Shown here piece by piece: positions 1-7,266 of a stretch of 17,152 bases of DNA. The first letter of the stretch is position 1, and each line of letters begins with the position of its first letter. The notes below the pieces were generated by a model. That model saw only the letters and a list, made by a program, of their open reading frames with translations, searched no databases and was not told the origin of the DNA. Both the position numbers and the translations under genes were made by a program. Location: the NCBI GenBank assembly GCA_047921455.1, contig JBLRWC010000047.1:1-17152 (forward strand), read 5' to 3'. The stretch is from XN24 sp047921455. GTDB taxonomy: Bacteria; Pseudomonadota; Gammaproteobacteria; Steroidobacterales; XN24.

Positions 1-105
1 GCCGCTCAGGCTGATTTCCGGCTGCGCCCAGGCGGCGCTGCCGCACGTCAGCGCCAGCAGGCCGGCCAGCCACAGCCCTTTTTCCCCGGCGATTCGTACT
101 CTCAT
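1..105 (-). CDS. N-terminus of a secreted protein (partial, runs off left edge)
   Basis: The first 35 codons are visible on the minus strand, starting with ATG at 105-103. They read as a Sec signal peptide: a short basic start (MRVRIAGEKG), a hydrophobic core (LWLAGLLALT) and a probable cleavage after AWA, followed by QPEISLSG at the window edge. The ATG overlaps the TGA of the upstream oxidoreductase-like gene (ATGA), so the two are probably translationally coupled. A GGAG lies about 10 bases before the start. The mature part is too short to name a family; an exported, periplasmic or outer-membrane protein is all that can be said. Confidence 0.6.
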   Translation of the reverse strand, partial: MRVRIAGEKGLWLAGLLALTCGSAAWAQPEISLSG

Positions 106-1415
106 CGCTGCAAGTCTCCATGGTTGTTGACGAACAAGGTGGGCCGCTTCGCGATTCGCTGCCAGGGAAGTGGCTGAATCGGGCGGGCCGATGCCGTTGT
201 CGGCATCCAGCTCGAAGCAAGTACTGTGCGACGGCGCCGCGCGATCACGCGCGCAAGTTCAGCGGCCTGTCGGCGCAACTCCGGGATTGCGGTGTGTTCG
301 AAACAGCCCGCGCGGCAGGCCGGGCCGATCAGGTACAAGCCAGGGACGTCGCCTTGTGCTCCGCGGACGGCGCCGGCCCCGTTGTACTGGTATCCCAGCC
401 CGTTGTCGTCGGGGACCAGCAGGCCCTTGGCGATCAGCCGGCCCTCCAGGGTTTGCCCGCCAACGGTGGCGAGTGTTGCGCCGGTGCAGTTGATCACCGA
501 CCGGTAAGGCTCGTTGCGGATGGTCGACGTGCCTCGCAGTTGCTGGTTGACCACGATCATGTCGCCGCAGTCAGCGGCGCCGGCAATCCGGCCGGCGCGA
601 ATTTGCAGGCGGCCCTCGGCCACCATCGAGGCCAGGATGCCGGCTTGCTCCGGGGGAACCCGGTGGCGGTGCGCATCGAAGTAGGGGCGCAGGTGCCGGA
701 GAAAGCGGCGCCGGTCGGCCTCGCTGAGATCCCGCCAGATTCCCTGTGACAGCGGGCGCAGTGCATCGATGACGACTTGCCACCCAAGCCCCGCGGCCGC
801 CGCCTCCCTGGCGCCCTCCCGCACGGCCCGCAGCAACTGGCTCAGGCTGTCACACGCAAGGGCGGAGTAGAGCCTCTCGCGCAGATCGAACGGCAACGAC
901 GCGGCATTCACGCTGTGTCCGCGGGGCAGCAGGCCGCGGCGGGAAATGGCGTGCAGGCGGCCCCGGTGCCCGCGCCTGTGCAGCGATAGCGCGATGTCGA
1001 CCATGGTCAGGCCGGTGCCTATCAGCAGTACGCCGTCGGTGGGAGCTATCTTGGGTACGGACCCGTGTTGCCACGGATTGCGTACGTAGCGCTGGCTATC
1101 GAAGGGCAGCATGCCGGCCAATGGATCGGCCGGCGGTGCGTAGCCGGTAGCGATCACGACATCCGTACAGTCGATGACCTCGCCGTCATCGAGGCGGACG
1201 CGGAAATCGCCATGCCGACGGTCGATCCCGGTGGCGCGCCGACCGAGCCGGGCGCTCAGCCCGCTTCCCCAGCCCAACGCCTGGGCAGCCGCATCGTAGA
1301 GCGTGCGTTGCAGGTAGCGGCTGTAGTCTCGTCGCGCCGAAAATTCAGCTGCCGTCGCCGCCCGGCCCGAGTGCCAAAGCCAACGCTGAAAATGCGCCAC
1401 GTCATCCTCGATCAC
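102..1415 (-). CDS. FAD/NAD(P)-binding oxidoreductase-like protein, 5'-truncated
   Basis: The product (437 residues from a GTG) resembles the FAD-NAD(P)-binding proteins of the NAD_binding_9/COG4529 type. Visible marks are the second nucleotide-binding segment (VLLIGTGLTMVD, about residue 128), a conserved VINCTGA before the C-terminal part, and the terminal GLYLIGPACRAG...HTAIPELRRQAA block. Homology continues upstream of the GTG, to about 1490: the in-frame codons read GQGLAYSTQDECHLLNTPN, the conserved stretch that normally follows the first FAD-binding Rossmann motif. The GxGxxG segment that should precede it is absent in all three minus frames, and an in-frame TGA closes the frame at 1533-1535. 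No ATG, GTG or TTG lies between that stop and 1415. The protein is therefore probably a remnant that cannot bind FAD normally. About 40 basic residues follow the conserved C-terminus. Its stop overlaps the next gene's start. Confidence 0.7.
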   Translation of the reverse strand: MIEDDVAHFQRWLWHSGRAATAAEFSARRDYSRYLQRTLYDAAAQALGWGSGLSARLGRRATGIDRRHGDFRVRLDDGEVIDCTDVVIATGYAPPADPLAGMLPFDSQRYVRNPWQHGSVPKIAPTDGVLLIGTGLTMVDIALSLHRRGHRGRLHAISRRGLLPRGHSVNAASLPFDLRERLYSALACDSLSQLLRAVREGAREAAAAGLGWQVVIDALRPLSQGIWRDLSEADRRRFLRHLRPYFDAHRHRVPPEQAGILASMVAEGRLQIRAGRIAGAADCGDMIVVNQQLRGTSTIRNEPYRSVINCTGATLATVGGQTLEGRLIAKGLLVPDDNGLGYQYNGAGAVRGAQGDVPGLYLIGPACRAGCFEHTAIPELRRQAAELARVIARRRRTVLASSWMPTTASARPIQPLPWQRIAKRPTLFVNNHGDLQR

Positions 1416-1518
1416 GCTTGACTTGGCATTTGGCGTGTTTAACAGGTGGCACTCGTCTTGAGTGCTGTACGCGAGCCCCTGGCCGGTCAGCAGGTCAGTC
1501 GCAGCGAGGTTCCATTTC

Positions 1519-1549
1519 GGTGACGGCCGTTGTCACCACTTTGTCACCA
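1519..1549 (+). promoter_or_regulatory. Candidate response-regulator operator (Pho-box-like GTCAC repeats)
   Basis: TTGTCACCA occurs twice, at 1530-1538 and 1541-1549, giving a direct repeat with an 11-bp period. The first copy also forms an inverted repeat with GGTGAC at 1519-1524 (GGTGAC, 7 bases, GTCACC). Further GTGAC words lie at 1566-1570 and 1616-1620. OmpR/PhoB-family regulators bind direct repeats of this period, and the E. coli Pho box is built on TGTCA half-sites 11 bp apart. The site lies 86 bp before the sulfate-binding protein gene, whose operon encodes an OmpR/PhoB-type regulator. I see no convincing -10 box. Which regulator binds is inference. Confidence 0.45.
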
Positions 1550-1635
1550 GGTTGCGACTGACCGCGTGACCGCCGGGTCGCTAGGGTTTCGGGCATTGGC
1601 GGCACCGCGCCCGTCGTGACCAGGAAACAAACACT

Positions 1636-2700
1636 ATGTCCGGTATCCGCACTCGCTTGATTCTTGCCGCTGCCGCCCTCTCGATCGGTAGTGCCGTAGC
1701 CGCGCAGGAGCACACGCTGCTCAACGTGTCCTACGACCCGACGCGCGAGCTTTACCAGGAATTCAATGCCGCTTTTGCACGTCATTACCAGGAACAGACC
1801 GGGCGACGCGTGACCATCAACCAGTCGCATGGAGGCTCTGGCTCCCAGGCCCGCGCAGTGATCGACGGGCTGAACGCGGATGTAGTGACATTGGCCCTGG
1901 CTGCGGACATCGACGCGATCGTCGAGCGCAGCGGGCGGATCCCGGCCGACTGGCAGAGCAAGCTGCCCCACAACAGTGCCCCCTACCAGTCGACCCTGGC
2001 CTTCCTGGTGCGCAAGGGCAACCCGAAGAACATTCGTGACTGGTCCGACCTCACCCGGGCGGACGTAGCAGTCATTACGCCGAACCCGAAGACTTCGGGC
2101 GTGGCGCGCTGGAACTACCTCGCGATGTGGGGCTATGCGCTGCGCCGGGAGCTGGGCGAGGATTTCGTCACGCAACTGAATGATCCGGCCCATGCGACGG
2201 AGGTTGCGGCTGCGCAGGCCAAGGCGCAGGAGTTCGTCACCGCCATCTACGGCAACGTGCCGGTGCTGGACCCCGCTGCGCGGGCCGCCACCAATACCTT
2301 CATCCAGCGGCGCATGGGCGACGTGCTGATCAATTGGGAGAACGAGATCCTGCTCGGCGCGCGCGAAATCGACGAGGCCGGACTCGAGCTGGTCGTGCCG
2401 CCGGTGTCCATCCTGGCGGAGCCGGTCGTGGCGGTCGCAGAGGCCAATGCTCGCCGCAAGGGGAACCTGGATGTGGCCCAGGCGTACCTGGAGTACCTCT
2501 ACTCGGACGAGGCGCAGGACATTATCGGCAAGAACTACTACCGGCCGGCCAACCCGGCGTTTCTCGAGAAATACGCCGGCCAGTTCCCCGCGCTCGAGCT
2601 GTTCACCATTACGGATGTGTTCGGCGGCTGGGCGAAGGCCAACCAGGCGCACTTCGCCGACGGCGCCAGCTTCGACCAGATTTACCGGCCGCGACGGTAA
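1636..2700 (+). CDS. sbp: Sulfate/thiosulfate ABC transporter substrate-binding protein
   Basis: This is the periplasmic sulfate-binding component of a CysTWA-type ABC importer. The 354-residue product starts with a signal peptide (basic MSGIRTR, hydrophobic LILAAAALSIGSAVA, probable cleavage near residue 23). The family hallmark LLNVSYDPTRELY follows at about residues 28-40, and GGSGSQARAV and the NWENE stretch are also typical. Length and C-terminus fit Sbp/CysP. AGGA at 1622-1625 is the likely ribosome binding site for ATG 1636. It is the first gene of the operon, with the permease gene 12 bases downstream. Sbp and CysP cannot be separated by eye, and binding of another oxyanion such as chromate, molybdate or selenate cannot be excluded. 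Confidence 0.93.
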   Translation: MSGIRTRLILAAAALSIGSAVAAQEHTLLNVSYDPTRELYQEFNAAFARHYQEQTGRRVTINQSHGGSGSQARAVIDGLNADVVTLALAADIDAIVERSGRIPADWQSKLPHNSAPYQSTLAFLVRKGNPKNIRDWSDLTRADVAVITPNPKTSGVARWNYLAMWGYALRRELGEDFVTQLNDPAHATEVAAAQAKAQEFVTAIYGNVPVLDPAARAATNTFIQRRMGDVLINWENEILLGAREIDEAGLELVVPPVSILAEPVVAVAEANARRKGNLDVAQAYLEYLYSDEAQDIIGKNYYRPANPAFLEKYAGQFPALELFTITDVFGGWAKANQAHFADGASFDQIYRPRR

Positions 2701-2712
2701 CAGGGTTTCGGT

Positions 2713-3576
2713 GTGAGCACCCTTGCCCTGGAGCACACGACCCCGAAGATGAAGCGGCGCCGCTCTGTCATCCCGGGTTTTGGCCTGACGATGGGCTTTG
2801 CGCTCACCTACATGAGCCTGCTGGTGATGATCCCCTTCGTGGCCATGTTCGCGAAGGCGCTGGAGCTGTCGTGGGCCGAACTGTGGGCGCTGGTGTCCAG
2901 CGAGCGCGCCGTGGCCAGTTATCAACTGAGCTTCGGCGCCTCGCTGATCGCGGCGGTAATCAACCTGTTCTTTGGCGTGCTTACGGCCTGGGCGCTGGTG
3001 CGTTACGAGTTCCCGGGCAAGCGGGTCATCGACGCGCTGGTGGACCTGCCGTTTGCCCTGCCGACCGCAGTCGCCGGTATCGCGTTGACCGGGATCTACG
3101 CCACCACCGGCTGGGTGGGCCAGTATTTTGAGCCCTTCGGCATCCGCATTTCCTACACCGCGATCGGCGTCATCATCGCGCTGACGTTCATCGGCCTGCC
3201 ATTCGTGGTGCGCACGGTGCAGCCCGTGATGCAGGACCTGGAGGCCGAAATCGAGGAGGCCGCGGCCAGCCTCGGCGCCACCCGTTGGCAGACCTTCCGC
3301 CGGGTGCTGCTGCCGTCGCTGTTGCCCGCCATTCTCACCGGCTTTGCCATGGCCTTCGCGCGCGCCGTTGGTGAGTACGGCTCCGTGGTGTTTATCGCCG
3401 GCAATATTCCGTTCCGGACCGAGATCACGCCGCTGCTCATCATCATTCGCCTCGAGCAGTACGACTTCGCCGGCGCCGCGGCCCTCGGCTGCGTGATGCT
3501 GCTGTTCGCATTCTCGATGCTACTGGTGATCAACATGCTGCAAGTGTGGAGCGGAACGCGGGGACGGGCGCACTGA
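2713..3576 (+). CDS. cysT: Sulfate ABC transporter permease CysT (CysU)
   Basis: This is an inner-membrane permease of the sulfate/thiosulfate importer, 287 residues with about six hydrophobic segments (the first at residues 22-46). The cytoplasmic EAA loop that docks on the ATPase starts at residue 181 (EEAAASLGATRWQTFRRV). The family stretch VDLPFALPTAVAGIAL lies near residue 115, and RAVGEYGSVVFIAGN follows the EAA loop as in CysT proteins. The start is GTG 2713, with AGGG at 2702-2705 as ribosome binding site. The stop overlaps the cysW start (TGATG), which supports coupled translation. CysT pairs with CysW to form the channel. Confidence 0.93.
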   Translation: MSTLALEHTTPKMKRRRSVIPGFGLTMGFALTYMSLLVMIPFVAMFAKALELSWAELWALVSSERAVASYQLSFGASLIAAVINLFFGVLTAWALVRYEFPGKRVIDALVDLPFALPTAVAGIALTGIYATTGWVGQYFEPFGIRISYTAIGVIIALTFIGLPFVVRTVQPVMQDLEAEIEEAAASLGATRWQTFRRVLLPSLLPAILTGFAMAFARAVGEYGSVVFIAGNIPFRTEITPLLIIIRLEQYDFAGAAALGCVMLLFAFSMLLVINMLQVWSGTRGRAH

Positions 3577-4460
3577 TGGCGACACGCAAGGTAAATCCCG
3601 CGCTGGCGGAGCCGCGCTGGGTGCGTTACGGCATCCTGGCACTGGTGCTGACGTTCCTCGGCTTCTTCCTGGTGATGCCGCTGTATGCGGTGTTTCACGA
3701 GGCGCTGCGGCTGGGCCTGGGGGTGTACCTTGCCAGCATCACCGAGCCCGATGCGCTGGCGGCAATCCGGCTGACCTTGATCGTGGTCGCCTTCTCGGTG
3801 CCGGTGAACGTGTTGTTCGGCGTGTGCGCCGCCTGGGCGATTACCAAGTTCCAGTTTCGCGGCAAGCAGGTGCTGATTTCGCTGATCGACCTGCCGTTCG
3901 CCGTCTCGCCCGTGATCGCCGGCCTCATCATCGTGCTGATGTACGGCGCACATGGCTGGTTCGGGCCGTGGCTGATGGAGCACGAGATGCGCATCGTGTT
4001 CGCGGTGCCGGGCATTATCCTGGCAACCGCGTTCGTCACCTTCCCGTTCGTGGCCCGCGAGTTGATACCGCACATGCAGGAGCAGGGCACGGACAACGAG
4101 GAAGCGGCGCTGACGCTCGGGGCATCGGGGTGGCAGACCTTCTTCCGCGTTACCTTGCCGGCGATCAAGTGGTCATTGCTGTACGGCGTGATCCTCTGCA
4201 ATGCCCGCGCGATGGGCGAATTCGGCGCGGTCAGCGTGGTGTCCGGCAAGATCCGCGGCCAGACCAACACCATGCCGCTGCACGTCGAGATTCTCTACAA
4301 CGAGTACCAGCTGGCAGCCGCGTTCGCGGTGGCTTCGCTGCTGGCCGGGCTTGCAGTCGTGACCCTCGTCGTCAAGAGCGTGCTGGAATGGCGCGCAGCG
4401 CGTGAACAGGCGCACGCCGAACAGCAAGGCCTTGCGCAACTCCAGGAGCGACTGGCATGA
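3576..4460 (+). CDS. cysW: Sulfate ABC transporter permease CysW
   Basis: This is the second membrane subunit of the sulfate importer, 294 residues with about six hydrophobic segments. It carries the family marks LIDLPFAVSPVIAGL, the EAA loop at about residue 175 (EEAALTLGASGWQTFFRVTLP) and the RAMGEFGAVSVVSGKI block that distinguishes CysW. A longer in-frame start exists at 3546, but ATG 3576 is preferred: it overlaps the cysT stop and gives the usual MATRK start. Its own stop overlaps the cysA start by four bases (ATGA). The C-terminal tail is rich in Ala, Glu and Gln and ends in a short probable helix. Confidence 0.93.
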   Translation: MATRKVNPALAEPRWVRYGILALVLTFLGFFLVMPLYAVFHEALRLGLGVYLASITEPDALAAIRLTLIVVAFSVPVNVLFGVCAAWAITKFQFRGKQVLISLIDLPFAVSPVIAGLIIVLMYGAHGWFGPWLMEHEMRIVFAVPGIILATAFVTFPFVARELIPHMQEQGTDNEEAALTLGASGWQTFFRVTLPAIKWSLLYGVILCNARAMGEFGAVSVVSGKIRGQTNTMPLHVEILYNEYQLAAAFAVASLLAGLAVVTLVVKSVLEWRAAREQAHAEQQGLAQLQERLA

Positions 4461-5572
4461 GCATAAACATCAACTGCGTCGATAAGTACTTCGGCGCATT
4501 CCGCGCGCTCGATGCCGTGTCGCTGCGCATCGATACCGGCGAGCTCGTGGCCTTGCTCGGCCCCTCGGGCTGCGGCAAGACCACGCTGTTGCGAATCATT
4601 GCCGGCCTGGAAGGCGCCGACCGGGGGGATGTCCAGTTCTTCGACCAGGACGTGACGTCCATGCATCCGCGTCACCGCGGGGTGGGCTTCGTCTTCCAGC
4701 ACTACGCGTTGTTCAAGCACATGCGCGTCAAGGAAAACATAGGGTTCGGGCTGTCGGTCAAGGAACGGTCGAAGCGGCTGCCGCAAGCCCAGATCGATGC
4801 CCGGGTCGAGGAATTGCTGAACCTGGTGCAACTGGAAGGACTTGGGAACCGCTACCCGGCGCAGCTGTCAGGCGGGCAGCGCCAGCGGGTGGCGCTGGCG
4901 CGCGCACTGGCTGTGGAGCCCCGCGTGCTGCTGCTCGACGAGCCCTTTGGTGCGCTGGATGCGCGCGTGCGCATGGAGCTGCGACGCTGGCTGCGTCGGC
5001 TGCATGATGAGTTGCAGATCACGACGGTGTTCGTGACGCACGACCAGGAGGAGGCGATGGAAGTCGCCGACCGGATCGTGGTGATGGATCGTGGGCGAGT
5101 GGCGCAGGTCGGCAGCGTGGACGCGCTTTACGAGGCGCCGGCCTCGCCCTTCGTTTTCGAGTTCCTGGGCAGCGCCAACATACTGCCGGTCGAAGTGCGG
5201 GGGCGCGATGTGTCCCTGGCCGGCCAGGCGGGCGTGCTGCGCACGGATACGCTGCATCCGCCGGGCCCGGCGTCGCTGTATGTCCGGCCCGGTGACCTGC
5301 GGATCGCCGCGCCGGGCGAGGCCGGTATCGAGGTGGTGGTCGAGAACGTCTTGCGGACCGGCCCGCTGGTGCGCGCCGAAGCACGCATGGTCGCCACGAA
5401 CGAAAAGTTGCAGGTGGAGTTGCCGCACCTGGACAAGGACGCACGGCACTTCAAGCGGGAGGCTCGGCTGGTGCTGAAGCCGATGCATTGCAGTATCTTT
5501 CCGCGCGAGACCAAAACGGCCCCCATAGTTCCCCCGTCGCGACCGGGTGAGCCGCGTGTCCATCAGGCTTGA
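4457..5572 (+). CDS. cysA: Sulfate ABC transporter ATP-binding protein CysA
   Basis: This is the ATPase that powers the CysTW importer. All catalytic motifs are intact in the 371 residues: Walker A GPSGCGKT (35-42), Q-loop Q81, signature LSGGQ (137-141), Walker B ending in D161-E162, and switch histidine H195. The C-terminal part (about 235-350) is a TOBE-like regulatory domain (LGSANILPVE, SLYVRPGDLRI). The start ATG overlaps the cysW stop. The 3' end overlaps the next gene by 26 bases, or 17 if that gene starts at GTG 5556. It is a useful comparator for that gene, whose product follows the same plan with each motif damaged. Confidence 0.95.
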   Translation: MSININCVDKYFGAFRALDAVSLRIDTGELVALLGPSGCGKTTLLRIIAGLEGADRGDVQFFDQDVTSMHPRHRGVGFVFQHYALFKHMRVKENIGFGLSVKERSKRLPQAQIDARVEELLNLVQLEGLGNRYPAQLSGGQRQRVALARALAVEPRVLLLDEPFGALDARVRMELRRWLRRLHDELQITTVFVTHDQEEAMEVADRIVVMDRGRVAQVGSVDALYEAPASPFVFEFLGSANILPVEVRGRDVSLAGQAGVLRTDTLHPPGPASLYVRPGDLRIAAPGEAGIEVVVENVLRTGPLVRAEARMVATNEKLQVELPHLDKDARHFKREARLVLKPMHCSIFPRETKTAPIVPPSRPGEPRVHQA

Positions 5573-7226
5573 GCAGGTCTCGGTGCACGACGGGGACGAC
5601 GCCCTCGTCAATGACTGTACGCTGAGCATCGCGTCCGGCGAACGCTTCGTGTTGCTCGGCCCCGAGGGGGCCGGCAAGGGAATGCTGCTGCGCGTGATCG
5701 CCGGCTTCTGCCCGGTCGATCACGGCCGCGTACTACTTGACGGACGCGACGTGACTCGCGTTCCCGCCAGGTTGCGGCATATCGGCATCGTGCTGAGCCA
5801 GCCGGCGCTGTTCAATCGGATGTCGGCCGCGCAGCGTTACCGGGCTGCGATCGCGAGGGCGCTTGCGCGCACCCCGCGCTTGCTGTTGCTGGAGGACCCG
5901 TGCGCCGGGCTTGATCCCCACGAGCTTGAGGAGCTGCAGGTCGCGCTGGAGCAGGCGAAGCAGCGTTTCAACACCACCGTGCTCCTTACTACGACAGAAC
6001 CCACGGTTGCCATGCGCCTGGCGGACCGCATGGGCGTGATGTCCGCGGGACGCGTCCTCGAAACCGGCGACCCGGAAGCCCTCTACTTGCGGCCGCGCAC
6101 GCGCTTTGCAGCCAGCGCGCTCGGCGCAGTGAACCTGCTCACCGGGCAGCTCGAACGGGGTGGCGTGCGCTTGGGCGAGCGGTTGTTCCCGCTGGCTGAT
6201 CAGCTTCCAATCCGAGCGATGCCGAGCTACGCGACTGTGCTGGTTCGGCCGGAGGATGTTGCGCTGGCGACCATCGCCAACGATCTGCCCGGGCCTGTCA
6301 TGGCCACCGGAACCATCGAGCGGATCGAGCGCAGCGGCCAGGCCCAGCGATTGCACGTGAGCTGCGAAGGCCTTGGACCCGATATCGGCGATACTTCGGA
6401 CGCGGCCATCAGCGCTACATCGATGCTGGTGATGCGACCGGCCGCACAGGCGCGCCTGGCGCCGCTGGCGCCCGGTGAGCGGGTCGTCATCGGGTTGCGC
6501 CGGATTCACGTCCTGCCCAGCCAGCTGAGCAGCCTGTGGCTCGCGGCGGGATCGGGAACCGAAGCAAAGGCGCTCGCGGACAGCAAGATGGTGCGCGCGC
6601 TGGCGGCGGGTATGCAGGTGACGCCGAGTCTTGTTGCGGCGCTCAAGCCGGGCGCGGTGCTGCCCCCCACGGCGCTGTGCGTGGTTTCCGGCTGGGGACG
6701 GGAGGGTGTCGACGCGGTGCACCACTTGCTGGAGCTCGGGGCCCGACAGGTGTTGCTGTTACGTAACCCGGATGGTCCGTTGCGCCAGATGTGGATGCGC
6801 AGCCAATCGGCACGTGCCGCGCGAGAGCGCCTGCTAAGCATCGGGGCGAGCCTTCTTCGGTACCTGCCCATGGAGGCTACGTTGCTGGTACCCGACCTGC
6901 CTCGGCCGGTACGCGGCGGCCGCTACCGCATGTTGCTCGACCTGCGGCGTGCCGCCCTCGATCATCACGGTCTGGACCTGCGCACGGAACTCCAGCCGCT
7001 CGACCTGCAGCCGGCATTGCGCGCAAGGCTCCGCCAGGCATCGGGCCCGGTGCTGTTGGCGCTTGGGGCGGTATCGCCGGCAGGCGCCCGCGAGATGCTG
7101 GGGCCTGTCGTGGAGATGTGCATTGAGCGCACGCCGGTCGGTGCATTGCTGATCACGTGCGCGCGGCCGCGCGCCCGGTCGGGTGTGGCGTCGGTAGCCG
7201 AGGCACGGCATCGCGCGGTCGCCTGA
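5547..7226 (+). CDS. Degenerate ABC-ATPase-like protein with TOBE-like and USP-like C-terminal domains
   Basis: The 559-residue product begins like CysA but every ATPase motif is altered. Walker A is GPEGAGKG (38-45, the final T/S replaced by G). The signature is MSAAQ instead of LSGGQ (92-96). Walker B ends ED instead of DE (116-117). The switch histidine position reads LTTTE (147-151). Q-loop Q85 is 11 residues before signature Q96; the same distance in the neighbouring CysA is 60, so about 49 residues of the helical subdomain that contacts the permeases are missing. Residues about 185-330 look TOBE-like (LGAVNLLTG, VLVRPEDVAL). Residues about 375-548 look like an alpha/beta universal stress protein fold: a first strand ALCVVSGWG and a last block LLALGAVSP...MLGPVVE...PVGALLIT, comparable to the USP ending. 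Catalysis is unlikely and a regulatory role is inferred. GTG 5547 and GTG 5556 are both possible starts; 5556 has GGGTGAG just upstream. Confidence 0.75.
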   Translation: MSRVSIRLEQVSVHDGDDALVNDCTLSIASGERFVLLGPEGAGKGMLLRVIAGFCPVDHGRVLLDGRDVTRVPARLRHIGIVLSQPALFNRMSAAQRYRAAIARALARTPRLLLLEDPCAGLDPHELEELQVALEQAKQRFNTTVLLTTTEPTVAMRLADRMGVMSAGRVLETGDPEALYLRPRTRFAASALGAVNLLTGQLERGGVRLGERLFPLADQLPIRAMPSYATVLVRPEDVALATIANDLPGPVMATGTIERIERSGQAQRLHVSCEGLGPDIGDTSDAAISATSMLVMRPAAQARLAPLAPGERVVIGLRRIHVLPSQLSSLWLAAGSGTEAKALADSKMVRALAAGMQVTPSLVAALKPGAVLPPTALCVVSGWGREGVDAVHHLLELGARQVLLLRNPDGPLRQMWMRSQSARAARERLLSIGASLLRYLPMEATLLVPDLPRPVRGGRYRMLLDLRRAALDHHGLDLRTELQPLDLQPALRARLRQASGPVLLALGAVSPAGAREMLGPVVEMCIERTPVGALLITCARPRARSGVASVAEARHRAVA

Positions 7227-7266
7227 ACCCCGCCGACCGGCCTCGATTGTGCGAACATCCGCACTC

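Noticed and set aside
1495..2925. A 476-codon minus-strand open frame
   Set aside because: It is antisense to the sulfate-binding protein gene and the start of cysT, and its translation shows no domain.
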